Source: Globisporangium splendens (lineage: Eukaryota; Oomycota; Peronosporomycetes; Pythiales; Pythiaceae). From it: a DNA stretch of 64,000 bases. The stretch's first letter is position 1. Each line of letters opens with the position of its first letter. Below, piece by piece: positions 10,294-20,046 of the stretch. The stretch is from positions 62,001 through 126,000 of the forward strand of contig VFIW01000048.1 in assembly GCA_006386115.1 (NCBI GenBank), given 5' to 3'. Below the pieces are notes generated by a model, which ran no database searches, had not been told where the DNA came from, and saw only the letters and a list, made by a program, of their open reading frames with translations. A program made the position numbers and the translations under genes.

Positions 10294-10598
10294 CAGCCGG
10301 TAATTTTTTGTATTTTTCTTTTTATGTTTCTTACGAATGCTGGACCGCCTAACCGTGCGCGAGACCGCCGTTCGGTGAGCGATCCGCTGAACCGCTGATT
10401 TGCCACACATCGGCATTTCAATTTGTGCTACCGCACACTCTACCATCTCTTCCCCAGTGCACGACGCCGTTGCTTCACCCCCCTGGCGACGCACGTAGCC
10501 GCACTGAGGTTCGTATCTGTGTGGCTATCCTATGTTTAATGACAGCCTACTCGGTCTGTGGTACTTACTGCGTGCTGTTGTGCCGGTACCTTATTCAG

Positions 10599-10790
10599 AT
10601 GGGGAGAACAAATGTGCACAAAACAACTCGTCTCCGCAAAGTGTCGGACAATGGAAAGGCAAAGCGTGTGCGATCGGCACGCGACGTTGATAACGATGAA
10701 ATGGACGCTTTGTTCGAGATTCCTTCCTTCTACGAGAATATTGACGAAATAAGGGAGAAGGGTACGAAATTGAATCTAGGTGAACTTTGA
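10599..10790 (+). CDS. Small basic/acidic ORF inside the MULE, upstream of the transposase
   Basis: This is a 63-residue ORF (MGRTNVHKTTRL at the start, KLNLGEL at the end), Lys/Arg-rich at first and acidic later. It could be an independent peptide, an upstream exon of the transposase or chance. I could not find a splice that joins it in frame to the exon at 10815. Confidence 0.25.
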   Translation: MGRTNVHKTTRLRKVSDNGKAKRVRSARDVDNDEMDALFEIPSFYENIDEIREKGTKLNLGEL

Positions 10791-11113
10791 ATGCATTGAC
10801 CCGAGCTTATTTATATGGAGGTGAATATCCTAGAACGAAAGAGGCGCCGCGCTCTGTCCTTCGAAGGAGAGGGCGATGATGACGGTGATATCGAGCTTTT
10901 TGACGCTTCGGGGGACGTGAAGTTTGCTGCTCAAAGCAATGGTATTGCGTGCACCTGACATATCTTAATTCTATCTCCATTTCTAAGATGGAGCTATTTG
11001 TGATTTCGCCACGACAGGTGCATGGCCATCCCGCCGTCCTGCAGATGGCGCTGCCAATTGTGCCAGTAAGGTGCTGCGGGTTTCACCTCATTCTAGAGCG
11101 AGAGGTATTGAAT

Positions 11114-11125
11114 AGTTGCGCAACT
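11114..11125. repeat. TIR-core palindrome, copy 1 (intron 1)
   Basis: AGTTGCGCAACT lies in the first intron of the transposase gene, so it is not explained by coding. Confidence 0.85.
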
Positions 11126-11146
11126 TCAAGCTGTGCTCGATTTTCC

Positions 11147-11162
11147 AAAGTTGCGCAACTTT
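11147..11162. repeat. TIR-core palindrome, copy 2 (intron 1)
   Basis: AAAGTTGCGCAACTTT is the full 16-bp form, two GCAACTTT half-sites head to head, 22 bases after copy 1. Confidence 0.9.
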
Positions 11163-11800
11163 TCTCGCACATTACCATAACTGACGAGCTTCGTTGTATG
11201 TGCAAAGGAGCAGATGATGCAGATACCAACGATGGTAGAACTCAACAAGAGGAGAAAGATGTAGACAGCAGTGGAGATAATGAGGGTGCAGAGCCGACAC
11301 AAGCTCAGCAGGACGCGTCAGTTTGCGGCGCCAAAATGGAGGACAGGGACGACGCGAATTTTGAAGATGACGCCGAGTATGTGCCTCGCCAACGCCGAAG
11401 TGCAACGAGTGGTGCTCGTAATCGAGTTCAGAAAGCGCAAGTGATTCGCAACGTTATGCCTTCTTTTGGTGATGCTTTCTATCCCGACTGGGACAGCTTC
11501 TTTGAAGCATGGAATGCGTATAAAGAGAGAAACTTTTTGAAGTTTAGAACGCGTACATCACTCACCACCGACACATACAACGCGAAGTACAAGCTTGAAG
11601 GTCGATCGGCGGTGCCCTCTCGCTTCACCCACGCGTACAAGGTGTTTTGCTGTATTCATGGTTGTTGCCAAAAACAGCGAGGGCGGAACATCAGAGTGAA
11701 GCCTCAGAATTTCCGGGGCTGCATGGCGCGAATTACGGTAGAAGTGTTTATGATGATTCCAAAGGAAGGTCGTCGCATGTGGGCTATAAGAACTCGAAAT

Positions 11801-12451
11801 TGTAAAAGGGCGCTGTTCCAAACAGTCCCTCAAACACGGCACACACGCTTGTGCCAGAGGAAGCGATTCTCCCGACTTGGAGGGAGGAAGGAAGACTTGA
11901 GGGCTTGGTGGTAAAATTGCAACTGAATTGAAATGCTTATGGTTCCTGTCGCTACTTACAAATGAACCTCAAGGGCTCCTAGAGGTTTATAACTAAAACC
12001 TAAACATACACAATAAAACCTATGAATCTGATATATAAAACCTTGGGTACACTGAGGTTGAACCTACGGGATCTCCTGGAAACTTGAACTTGAAGTCCCG
12101 TGGAAAATTCCCTGCAAAGTGATTGGCTACAGCCACTCACTTTAGGTGGCAGAGACACGTCGGTCTCATCACCTGTGCAGTTTCCCAAGTAGGAACCATC
12201 ACTCAGTACTTGATTAGTACATGGGTGTCATCACTCTGTACTGATTAGTACATGTGAACAACATTCTGCACTGATCAGCACAGAGAGCGCTCGTGACGTG
12301 ATGGGATGACGTCACATGTGCATGTGGGGACTGTCGTACTGTAATCCCTTTGTTAATTGTCTCTCCACAATGCACACTGAAGGTGGTGTGTGGCACACTA
12401 AATCTGGGAACAGATCCGTCTTCATGTAATGGCTAGGTATAGCCCATTACA
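11801..12451 (-). repeat. 3' LTR of gypsy element 2
   Basis: It starts TGTAAAAGGG and ends CCCATTACA on the plus strand and is nearly identical along its length to 18790-19438, with scattered substitutions and a few 1-2 base indels. It is preceded by GAAAT. Confidence 0.96.
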
Positions 12452-12465
12452 TCATCCCCTCCTTA
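12452..12465 (-). other. Polypurine tract of gypsy element 2
   Basis: The minus strand reads AAGGAGGGGATGA immediately before the 3' LTR start TGTAATGG, as expected for the plus-strand primer. Confidence 0.75.
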
Positions 12466-12527
12466 AAGTCACAAGTACCTTGCGTACTTTTGCAGACCTT
12501 TCGGAGCAGTTCACTTTCCAATCGGCC

Positions 12528-13586
12528 ATGAAGCGACCAAGTGACCAAGTGAACCGTGAAGAACGTCCGTTGTCCAAGCGACAGCAGACAGCTCCAGAAC
12601 TCTTCGACATATCTCCCATTCTGAAGAAGAAGGGGGATCTCGAGTTCTACAAGGAGCGGTTCTTCAGTTGGCGTCGGATCAACAATCGTGATCCGAACCA
12701 ACCCATCGCAGCCCAGAGAGACTCATGGCGAACATTCGTTCGTCTTGAGAACGAGAACAAGATGGAGCGTCTTCTTCGTCGTGGCAATGCTCGTGCCCAA
12801 AGAAGAACTCCCGATGACGACAGAGCGAATCCCAGCTCTGGTCGTCGTAGTGTCGCCCCTGGCGACGCTACAAGCGGTTCTCGTAGCTGCGGACCACGTC
12901 GGGAACATCAGACTCCATCGTCTGACGTGGTTCCCACGTGTCCGAGCTCGGTGGATATCCACGCCACCGAACTCTGTAGAAGCGTTGAGGACTCAACCGC
13001 TTCTTCCCACGAGTCGGTCGATCCTCATGATCAACAATCGACTCAACCACCCAGCGATGATCTCCCTGAGAGTCTATCAATGGGGGTGGGGCTGAACGCC
13101 AAAACGATTGAGCGACTCTGGAAGTGGAAGAGTGCTCACCGCGCTCAGATTGAGACACTGGAAGTTCGCGATGCGATCCTTTCGGATCGGTGCGAGAGCC
13201 TCGAGGACCAAGTGAAGGAGCAGGAGTCGCGGATCGACTCGCTGACCTTTGGTCCCGCTCAGTACCTGGCTTTGGAGTCCCGTTTCGAGCAACGGTTCGA
13301 GCAAGTCCAGGGCGAACTTGAGCGACTCCAAAAGGCTGAGAAGGCTCGTGAAATGCATCACGAACGTCTACTGCGCTCTGTGGAAGAGGCAGGGACGGCT
13401 CTTGAGGCACTCCGCAAGGAGTATAACTCGCGCCTTCTCGTGCTGGAAGCTGTGAAGGAGGAGTCCTTCGATGTGCTTCAGCGCCTTTACGCCGAGAAGA
13501 ATCTCCAAAGCGATGAGCTGTTTGCTCTTCGCAATCAAGTGGAGAGTCTTCAAGATCAGCTTGATCGTCTACAAAAGACTTCGTAG
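12528..13586 (+). CDS. Antisense coiled-coil ORF inside gypsy element 2
   Basis: ATG at 12528 opens a 352-residue frame on the strand opposite to gag-pol. The frame is also open upstream into the 3' LTR (from 12429). The first third is basic and polar (MKRPSDQVNREERPLSKRQQ), the middle is Ser/Pro/Asp-rich. Residues from about 190 to the end form a long, regular coiled coil (for example ERLQKAEKAREMHHERLLRS). Only the last two thirds overlap pol, on its linker and chromodomain. The first 340 bases lie beyond the pol stop, so the open frame is not simply a shadow. Heptads of this length rarely arise by chance. No known family is recognised. The likely transcription start would be in or near the 3' LTR. 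Confidence 0.6.
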   Translation: MKRPSDQVNREERPLSKRQQTAPELFDISPILKKKGDLEFYKERFFSWRRINNRDPNQPIAAQRDSWRTFVRLENENKMERLLRRGNARAQRRTPDDDRANPSSGRRSVAPGDATSGSRSCGPRREHQTPSSDVVPTCPSSVDIHATELCRSVEDSTASSHESVDPHDQQSTQPPSDDLPESLSMGVGLNAKTIERLWKWKSAHRAQIETLEVRDAILSDRCESLEDQVKEQESRIDSLTFGPAQYLALESRFEQRFEQVQGELERLQKAEKAREMHHERLLRSVEEAGTALEALRKEYNSRLLVLEAVKEESFDVLQRLYAEKNLQSDELFALRNQVESLQDQLDRLQKTS

Positions 13587-16500
13587 GATCCGCTGATCCA
13601 CTTGGAAGGTAAGGCTTCAGTCTACCCACATAAAATGTCGGGTGTAGACGCATGCGTGTAGGTATGTCTAGCGTATAGGCATCACCATTGCATTTCACTA
13701 CCTTGAACGGTCCAATGAACCTTGGCAGAAGCTTCGAGCTTCCCAAGTTGGACACTGCGTGTTCAGGTAGATTTGCCGCACTAAGCAATACAAGATCATT
13801 GATCTTATACACTTGCTTGTTCTTCCTTCCGCTCTTGTCTGCTTGTTCCTTTTGCAGATCCTGAGCCTTCGCGATTGCGTCTCGAACAAACCTCACAACG
13901 GCTTGTCTCCTCACAACAAAGTCATCGACTTGCTGCTCTTCACGACTTGTTAGGTCGTCGAGGGGTTTCATCGAGTCAAAATTGGCTTTCGACTCGGTAG
14001 CAGCATTCAGGTCGTAAGACGACTTCGGCTTGCTACCATGAGCCGGAGTCCCTCCCCCACTTAAGGTAGAGACCTCACCCATTATGGAAGCGGGCACTCG
14101 AGGATGAATGCCATAGTTCACATAAAATGGAGAGTGACCTGTCGAGACATGCGTGGAGTTGTTCAACGCAAACTCGGCAAGAGGGAGAAACTCACTCCAC
14201 TCTTTGAAAGACGTTGCGTAGCTGCGCAACACGTCTTCCAGGACACGATTCACTCGTTCAGTTTGACCATCCGTTTCAGGATGTGCCGCTGTTGACATGG
14301 CCAACTTGGTGTCCAGAAGTCCGAACAGTGCACGCCAAAACTTGGACGTAAACCGAGTGTCACGGTCAGACACGATCTCAACGGGCAGGCCATGCAGACG
14401 GAATACGACGTCTACAAAGACCTTGGCCGTCATTTCGGCTGAGATCTTGTCCGAAACCGGCGCAAGATGGACCATCTTGCTGAATCGGTCCACAAACACA
14501 AGGATGCCATTGCGTCCGTGTTTGTCACGCGGAAGTCCGAATATGAAATCCATACTCACAGACTTCCAACTGTCTGATGGGACAGCCAATGAACGAAGTG
14601 GTGCCTGAGTGGAACCAGAAGGTTTCACTCGTTGGCAGATCTCGCAAGTCCTCACATACTTGCGCACCCACTTGTACATGTGTGGCCAGTAGTAATCCCG
14701 GGAAAGACTGAGAAACGTTTTCTCACGTCCGAGATGGCCACCCGAAGGACTGTCATGGTACTCATACAAGAGTCGATGACGCAGACCTTCGTCGTTGGGA
14801 ACAACAACCCTTGCTGTATCCCCTTGTTCAACCGCATAGTACAACAACCCATTGTGTACTCGGAAGCGGTGAACTCGCGATCTTGTGCGTGACGGAAGAC
14901 CTTGCAGTGCTTTGTCCGAAGGGTTTTTGAAATACTTCAACAAGTCCTGACATGTTTCGTCAGACTTGTACCCTTCGACAATGTCTTCTCGCACTGTCGT
15001 CGTAGCTTGCACTACGATCGCTTGAACATCTTCGCAGAGTCGACACGCTCCGTCCGTGTCTTCACTCTTGGTCTTCGGATCATAGTCCGGACGTCTTGAA
15101 AGCGCATCGGCTAAGATGTTCGTCTTGCCTGGCTTGTAGTGTACAACGAAGTTGTACTCTGCAAAGAAGGAGAACCATCTCGCCATTCTTTGCGACAAAT
15201 GAGGAGTCTTCACTGCCGTACGCAGAGATGCGTGATCAGTGTAGACAGCAAAGCGCTCCTCGCCAAGCAGATACACACGGAACTTGACCAAAGAATACTT
15301 CATCGCCAGAAGTTCTTTGTCATGGACTGGGTAGTTCCGTTCTGCGGGTCGGAGTTGTCGTGACTGATACGACACAACTCGCTCATGACCCTCATCATCG
15401 TGTTGCATCAAGGCGCAACCGATGGCATAATCGCTTGCATCGCAAACCACATGAAAAGGCTTGTCGTGGTTTGCAATTGCCAGCACGGGAGCTTCTCGCA
15501 GACTCCTCTTCACTTCGGCAAACGCTGTTTGGTGGTCACTGGACCACTCCCACTCAATGTCCTTCTTCAGGAGCTGTGTGAGGGGTTGCACCAACGCTGC
15601 ATAATTGCGCGTGTACTTGTGCAAGTAATTGGCCAGACCCAGCCATTGTCTCAGCTGTTTGACGTTCTGAGGCACAGGCCAATCGTCAATAGCTTTGACC
15701 TTCTCCGGATCGACTCGAACGCCATGCTTTCCCACAAAGCAGCCGAGAACGGGGATCTCTGGTGCAAAGAATATGCACTTCTTCAGGTTAGCGTAGAGCT
15801 TGTTCTCTCGCATGACCTGAAAGACTTGACGGAGATGGTCAAGATGAGCATCAACGTCAGACTTTTCACCCGTGGTTTTACTATGAACGAATATATCGTC
15901 AAAGTAACTCGGTGCAAACCCTCTCAATGGACGAAGTAAATTCGTGACCATCCTATTGAAAGTCGCAGGAGCGTTCTTCAAACCCTGTGGCATCACTAAC
16001 CATTCCCACAGCATACCACTCGGGGTACTCACTGCGGTTAGTGGTACATCGTCTTCGCGCATTCGAATCTGATAGAACCCATCTTTCAGATCGATAGCAC
16101 TGAAGACAGTACTGCCAACCATTCCATCAAGGATCATGTCCTTGCGTGGAACCGGAGTTTGGGCTGGAATGGTAGCGTCGTTCAGCTTGTTGAAAGCGTG
16201 AACAATGCGCCAACCACCAGTTGCCTTCTTCACACAGAAGGTTGGGCTACAATGTGGAGACTTGCTTTCTCGCACATGCCCAGCCTTAGCACGTTGCGCA
16301 AAGAACTCGTCGATCGCAACGACTTGTTCTCTTGGCAACGGCCACTGCCGTGTGATACAATACTTCGTGCCAGGAATTATGTCAATCTCATGACGAACGC
16401 CTCTATCGAATGGCAGTTCGTCCGGCACCTTGTCTGGGAATATGTCCTCATATTCCTTGACAAGTTCATACACGGGGTTCTTCTTGAGAGCGTCCCATGA

Positions 16501-17631
16501 CTGCTCCTCGAACCTTTCCTTCCGTGCCTTCTCATCGAACACTTCAGCCTCCGTTGCTGATACCGTGTTGATGTCTTCTGCATCGTCAACATCGACGATC
16601 ATGCAGACCTGCGAAATTTCGCCTTTCGCTAGGCTACGCTTCAGCGTCTTCTTGCTCATCGATGGCAAGGAAATCAACTCTTCGACTGAGCTTGGAGGAT
16701 TTTCAATCTTCACGTGACGGATTACATCCACGTCACCATCTTCATTGTAGACCGCGATATTCGCAAACTCGCTTGAAATGTCTTGTGCTTGGACACTTCC
16801 TTCGTCACCTTGACATGTACCTTGATCAGGGGCACACGGGACACTCTTCTTGCTGGTCTTCTTCTTCTTCTCTCGGGATGGCTCTTCGGCTCTTTTCCCA
16901 TTCGTTTCTTCCACGCACATCGCCTCACTCTTAGGGTCGATGGCAAAGGAGACAGTCTTTTGTTGGCGCCTGACTGCTCCACCTCCAGTAGTCTTCTTCA
17001 AGATGGGTACCGCTCGTGAACATGGGGGGCCATCGCACACCGCAATATCACGAGGGTCATCCGGGATCTCTTCCACAGATGTGTAAACCCACACCACTTC
17101 ATCCGTTGTCACACAGCTCAAGTCAGCATCGTGTGACTTGTCAACGGAGATCTTCACCTTCAACCAGTCAATGCTAGGTTGATAACGCTTCAACCATGGC
17201 ATTCCCAGAATCAGATCAAACTTGTCATCGAGGTCGAGTAAAATGAACTCGTCTTCACCTCGGAAATCTTCACACTTCATTGCCAAGCGCACCACGCGCT
17301 TTGGCATCTTCACAGTTGACCCATTTGCCAACCGAATAACCATCGTCTTGTCTTCATTCGCATCAGGCATTGGTACTTTATGCCTGACGATCACTTCATT
17401 TCGAACAAAATTGTTCGACGCACCAGTGTCAACCAAAGCTCGTAGAGGCGTTGCAATACCGTCTACTTGAACTTTGTGAACGATCAAACTTGACGTTTGA
17501 CTGACACTGTTCTCCCTCGTGGAAACTGCATGTGCATCATGCACATTGGGGCCAGAGTCCTGTGTATCCACAACATCCACAGTCCTCTCTTCCGGGCCAG
17601 TAGGAGGCCCCGCCCCTACTGTCCATTCCCG
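12868..17631 (-). CDS. pol: Pol polyprotein of gypsy element 2: protease, RT, RNase H, integrase, chromodomain
   Basis: From the slip site this is one open frame of 1587 residues. The protease has VDTGASNNF (near 17430) and ILGMPWL. The reverse transcriptase has GWRIVHAFNKLN, LKDGFYQIRM and a YFDD box at 15896-15907. RNase H follows with VCDASDYAIG, DKELLAM and TDHASL. The integrase has the HHCC zinc region (HDSPSGGHLG to CEICQR) and the D-D-E core (MDFIFGLP, SDRDTRF, TDGQTERVN). The C-terminus is a chromodomain (YRVRWRGYPPSSDTWEP) reached through a long Pro/Ser/Arg-rich linker. No stop or frameshift breaks pol, although gag is broken. The frame is also open upstream to 17883, but that part is an out-of-frame overlap with gag. 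Confidence 0.95.
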   Translation of the reverse strand, partial: REWTVGAGPPTGPEERTVDVVDTQDSGPNVHDAHAVSTRENSVSQTSSLIVHKVQVDGIATPLRALVDTGASNNFVRNEVIVRHKVPMPDANEDKTMVIRLANGSTVKMPKRVVRLAMKCEDFRGEDEFILLDLDDKFDLILGMPWLKRYQPSIDWLKVKISVDKSHDADLSCVTTDEVVWVYTSVEEIPDDPRDIAVCDGPPCSRAVPILKKTTGGGAVRRQQKTVSFAIDPKSEAMCVEETNGKRAEEPSREKKKKTSKKSVPCAPDQGTCQGDEGSVQAQDISSEFANIAVYNEDGDVDVIRHVKIENPPSSVEELISLPSMSKKTLKRSLAKGEISQVCMIVDVDDAEDINTVSATEAEVFDEKARKERFEEQSWDALKKNPVYELVKEYEDIFPDKVPDELPFDRGVRHEIDIIPGTKYCITRQWPLPREQVVAIDEFFAQRAKAGHVRESKSPHCSPTFCVKKATGGWRIVHAFNKLNDATIPAQTPVPRKDMILDGMVGSTVFSAIDLKDGFYQIRMREDDVPLTAVSTPSGMLWEWLVMPQGLKNAPATFNRMVTNLLRPLRGFAPSYFDDIFVHSKTTGEKSDVDAHLDHLRQVFQVMRENKLYANLKKCIFFAPEIPVLGCFVGKHGVRVDPEKVKAIDDWPVPQNVKQLRQWLGLANYLHKYTRNYAALVQPLTQLLKKDIEWEWSSDHQTAFAEVKRSLREAPVLAIANHDKPFHVVCDASDYAIGCALMQHDDEGHERVVSYQSRQLRPAERNYPVHDKELLAMKYSLVKFRVYLLGEERFAVYTDHASLRTAVKTPHLSQRMARWFSFFAEYNFVVHYKPGKTNILADALSRRPDYDPKTKSEDTDGACRLCEDVQAIVVQATTTVREDIVEGYKSDETCQDLLKYFKNPSDKALQGLPSRTRSRVHRFRVHNGLLYYAVEQGDTARVVVPNDEGLRHRLLYEYHDSPSGGHLGREKTFLSLSRDYYWPHMYKWVRKYVRTCEICQRVKPSGSTQAPLRSLAVPSDSWKSVSMDFIFGLPRDKHGRNGILVFVDRFSKMVHLAPVSDKISAEMTAKVFVDVVFRLHGLPVEIVSDRDTRFTSKFWRALFGLLDTKLAMSTAAHPETDGQTERVNRVLEDVLRSYATSFKEWSEFLPLAEFALNNSTHVSTGHSPFYVNYGIHPRVPASIMGEVSTLSGGGTPAHGSKPKSSYDLNAATESKANFDSMKPLDDLTSREEQQVDDFVVRRQAVVRFVRDAIAKAQDLQKEQADKSGRKNKQVYKINDLVLLSAANLPEHAVSNLGSSKLLPRFIGPFKVVKCNGDAYTLDIPTRMRLHPTFYVGRLKPYLPSGSADPTKSFVDDQADLEDSPLDCEEQTAHRFGDSSRRKGAEAHRRTPPSQLPAREGASYTPCGVPQEPSLPLPQSAVDVRDAFHEPSQPFGVAQVRPGLARTVARNGTPKPGTERDQRSASRSATPAPSLGPRGSRTDPKGSHRELPVSQSERGEHSSTSRVAQSFWRSAPPPLIDSQGDHRWVVESIVDHEDRPTRGKKRLSPQRFYRVRWRGYPPSSDTWEPRQTMESDVPDVVRSYENRL

Positions 17632-18663
17632 TTTTTTGGCCCAGGTGACCGATCGAACCGACGACCGTAAGAACGATCGTGGTTGTTCGAACGAGCACCC
17701 TGTGTCGTTTGCCGACCCGGCAAAGACACCTTGCAGTTCCGAGCAAGTGACCCGGCTTCCCGCAACGGAAACACTTCCCATCGTTGCGAGGACGCTCATT
17801 TCCAGGCGTGGAAATGTACGAGATGTCCATAGGCTCGGGACCATCATGCGCAACATTCGATTGCCGCATTGGTCTCGACGCAAACCCTTGGAACTTCGCT
17901 TGCTTCATGCTGAACTCTTCTTGCATGGCACGTTCAATGGCTTCGTCCAGCGTCTTGGGATACTCGCGGAACAGTTGGTTCCGAATCGGACCATCGTTCA
18001 GACCCGCCATGAACGTCACAACTTGCGTCGAAACGTCAATCGGCTCGTCAACGATGCTCGACACCAAGTAGCGAGCACGTTGTGCATACGAGTGAAGGTC
18101 GAAACGGCCTTGACGAAGCTTGAGGAACTCGGCGCGCGCACGGAACTCGCTCTGCGGAGGTTCAAACGCCTTCTTGAGTTCGGTCTTGAAATGATCGTAG
18201 CTGGGGAAGCAGTTTAGATCGCTAAACGCTTGCCATACGCCCAGCTCTTCGCACGACCCGCAAGGTTGGACATCGCGAACAACACTTGCTGCGAAGGGTC
18301 TCGCAGTTGTCTTGCAGCGATGGCTGCATCCAACTCGACGAACCATCGCGAGAGGGGTTCGTTCTCTCCGCCGCGATACGGAGAGACGTCAAGCTTCAAT
18401 GGCACCGTCCTAAATGAGGAAACAGGGGTTGCGACCTGCTTCCGGGAGGACATGATCTCGTGGTGCATGAAGCTGACCACCGCGCTCTTCTGGTCTTCCG
18501 GAGACCCCGATCGAAGCAGACTGACCACAGCAGCCTCTCCGATGACATCTCGCATGCGCTCAAGCGCCATCCACTCATGAGAAGACAGATGAGGGAAACC
18601 CTCAATAGTCAACTCGACAGTTTCCGGTACTGCTGGACCGAGTGGGGTTCCTGTAGCATCCAT
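17616..18663 (-). pseudogene. gag: Gag of gypsy element 2, disrupted by two frameshifts
   Basis: ATG is at 18663. The first segment runs to about 18230 and includes LAGRAKSWAYGKRL. The second, one frame back, continues with NCFPSYDHFKTELKKAFEPP to the zinc knuckle. A third frame is needed from about 17745. There the knuckle CFRCGKPGHLLG would continue NCKVSLPGRQ if one base were restored, giving the proper CX2CX4HX4C spacing. The third frame ends at TAG 17616, just after the slippery site. Both breaks are net single-base changes. Compared with the intact gag of element 1, the capsid region aligns across the first break, so these are lesions (or sequence errors), not introns. Confidence 0.82.
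17631..17637 (-). promoter_or_regulatory. Canonical -1 frameshift site (A AAA AAC) between gag and pol of element 2
   Basis: In the final gag frame the codons read CCA AAA AAC, 12 bases before the gag stop (TAG at 17618-17616). A -1 slip continues as REWTVGAGPP into the pol ORF. Downstream, GGGCC and GGCCC separated by seven bases can form a GC-only stem. All parts of a retroviral frameshift signal are therefore present. Confidence 0.82.
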
Positions 18664-18774
18664 GTCCACGACAAGGATGCTCGCAGGGTCTTCAGTCTTG
18701 GGCAGGAATGCGCGACGTGCTCAAAGCCGCGTCGTCAAACCTTTTCGCTTCACTGGGTCGCTGGAAGGACCGCT

Positions 18775-18788
18775 CGAAGTGCTACCAG
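18775..18788 (-). other. Primer-binding site of gypsy element 2
   Basis: The minus-strand sequence CTGGTAGCACTTCG starts one base from the LTR and shares the TGGTAGCACT core with element 1, consistent with an initiator tRNA-Met primer. Confidence 0.75.
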
Positions 18789-18789
18789 G

Positions 18790-19438
18790 TGTAAAAGGGC
18801 GCTGTTCACAACAGTCCCTTAAACACGGCACACACGCTTGTGCCAGAGGAAGCGTCTCCCGACTTGGAGGGAGGAAGGAAGACTTGAGGGCTTGGTGGTA
18901 AAATTGCAACTGAATTAAAATGCTTATGGTTCCTGTCGCTACATGTAAATGAACCCCAAGGGCTCCTAGAGGTTTTATAACTAAAACCTAAACATACACA
19001 ATAAAACCTATGAATCTGATATATAAAACCTTGGGTACACTGAGGTTGAACCCAGGGGATCTTCGAGAAACTTGAACTTGAAGTCCCGTGGAAAATTCCC
19101 TGCAAAGTGATTGGCTGCAGCCACTCACTTTAGGTGGCAGAGACACGTCGGTCTCATCACCAGTGCAGTTTCCCAAGTAGGAATCACCACTCAGCACTTG
19201 ATTAGTACATGGATGTCATCACTCTGTACTGATTAGTACATGTGAATAACATTCTGCACTGATCAGCACAGAGAGCGCTCGTGACGTCATTGAATGACGT
19301 CACATGTGCATGTGGGGACTGTCGTACCGTAATCCCTTTGTTGTTTGTCTCTCCACAATGCACACTGAAGGTGGTGTGTGGCACACTAATCTGGGAACAG
19401 ATCCACCTTCATGTAATGGCTAGGTATAGCCCATTACA
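18790..19438 (-). repeat. 5' LTR of gypsy element 2
   Basis: It has the same termini as the left LTR and is followed by GAAAT at 19439-19443. In the minus-strand sense it should hold the promoter for gag-pol. Confidence 0.96.
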
Positions 19439-20032
19439 GAAATGAGGTGGGTACTAACAGCATGGAAGTGCTGGTGTTGTTATCGTTTGTTGTTATTGTT
19501 TGACTCATGGAGTGCTGTGTGTGCAATTATGTAGTCGTGTATGCACAATCACGCCACGACGGAAGAGCTGTATCGGAGTTACATGCGAAGCAGCGAGGTT
19601 ACTGATGATCGCCTTCTGAAAACGCTGGATGCTTTTACAGCTACGAACACTGAGACAAAGCAGGTGGCAGAATTTATTGCCACAACCTACGGTATGTCTC
19701 TATAGTTTCTACTGTTGCTCATGTGGAAGTAATCCGCTAAATATGTTTAAATCCTACAGGTGCTCCGATGTCATCTCAGCAAATCCGCAACCTGATTAAC
19801 TCGCGCCTAGGCAGCTCTAACGCCGACGAACGCGTCAAGGACATGCTGCAGGGGTTTGTCGAGCGTGACGGCAACAGCTGCCTCGTCATTCAAAACAGCT
19901 GGGAGCTTACCTGCGCTATCGTTATCCAGAGCGCAGCTCAGAAGGAGATCTTTCGTCGATGGGGAGACAACTTACTGCTTGATTGGACGCACAACACCAA
20001 CAACGTGGGCTATTACCTTGGTAGGAGCTGTG

Positions 20033-20046
20033 AAGTTGCGCAACTT
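20033..20046. repeat. TIR-core palindrome, copy 3 (intron 4)
   Basis: AAGTTGCGCAACTT lies within the intron 20021-20094. Confidence 0.88.

Larger units (their letters stand above)
11801..19438 (-). mobile_element. Complete Ty3/gypsy chromovirus-type retrotransposon, element 2, nested in the MULE
   Basis: The element is 7.6 kb with LTRs at 11801-12451 and 18790-19438, both TGTAA..TTACA. It has a 5-bp target duplication GAAAT (11796-11800 and 19439-19443), a Met-type primer-binding site, gag, a -1 frameshift site, a long pol ending in a chromodomain, and a polypurine tract next to the 3' LTR. The LTRs differ at roughly 30 positions in 650 by eye (about 5%), so the insertion is not very recent. 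It landed in exon 2 of the MULE transposase, on the opposite strand. A chromodomain of this kind usually targets integration to heterochromatin. Confidence 0.96.
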
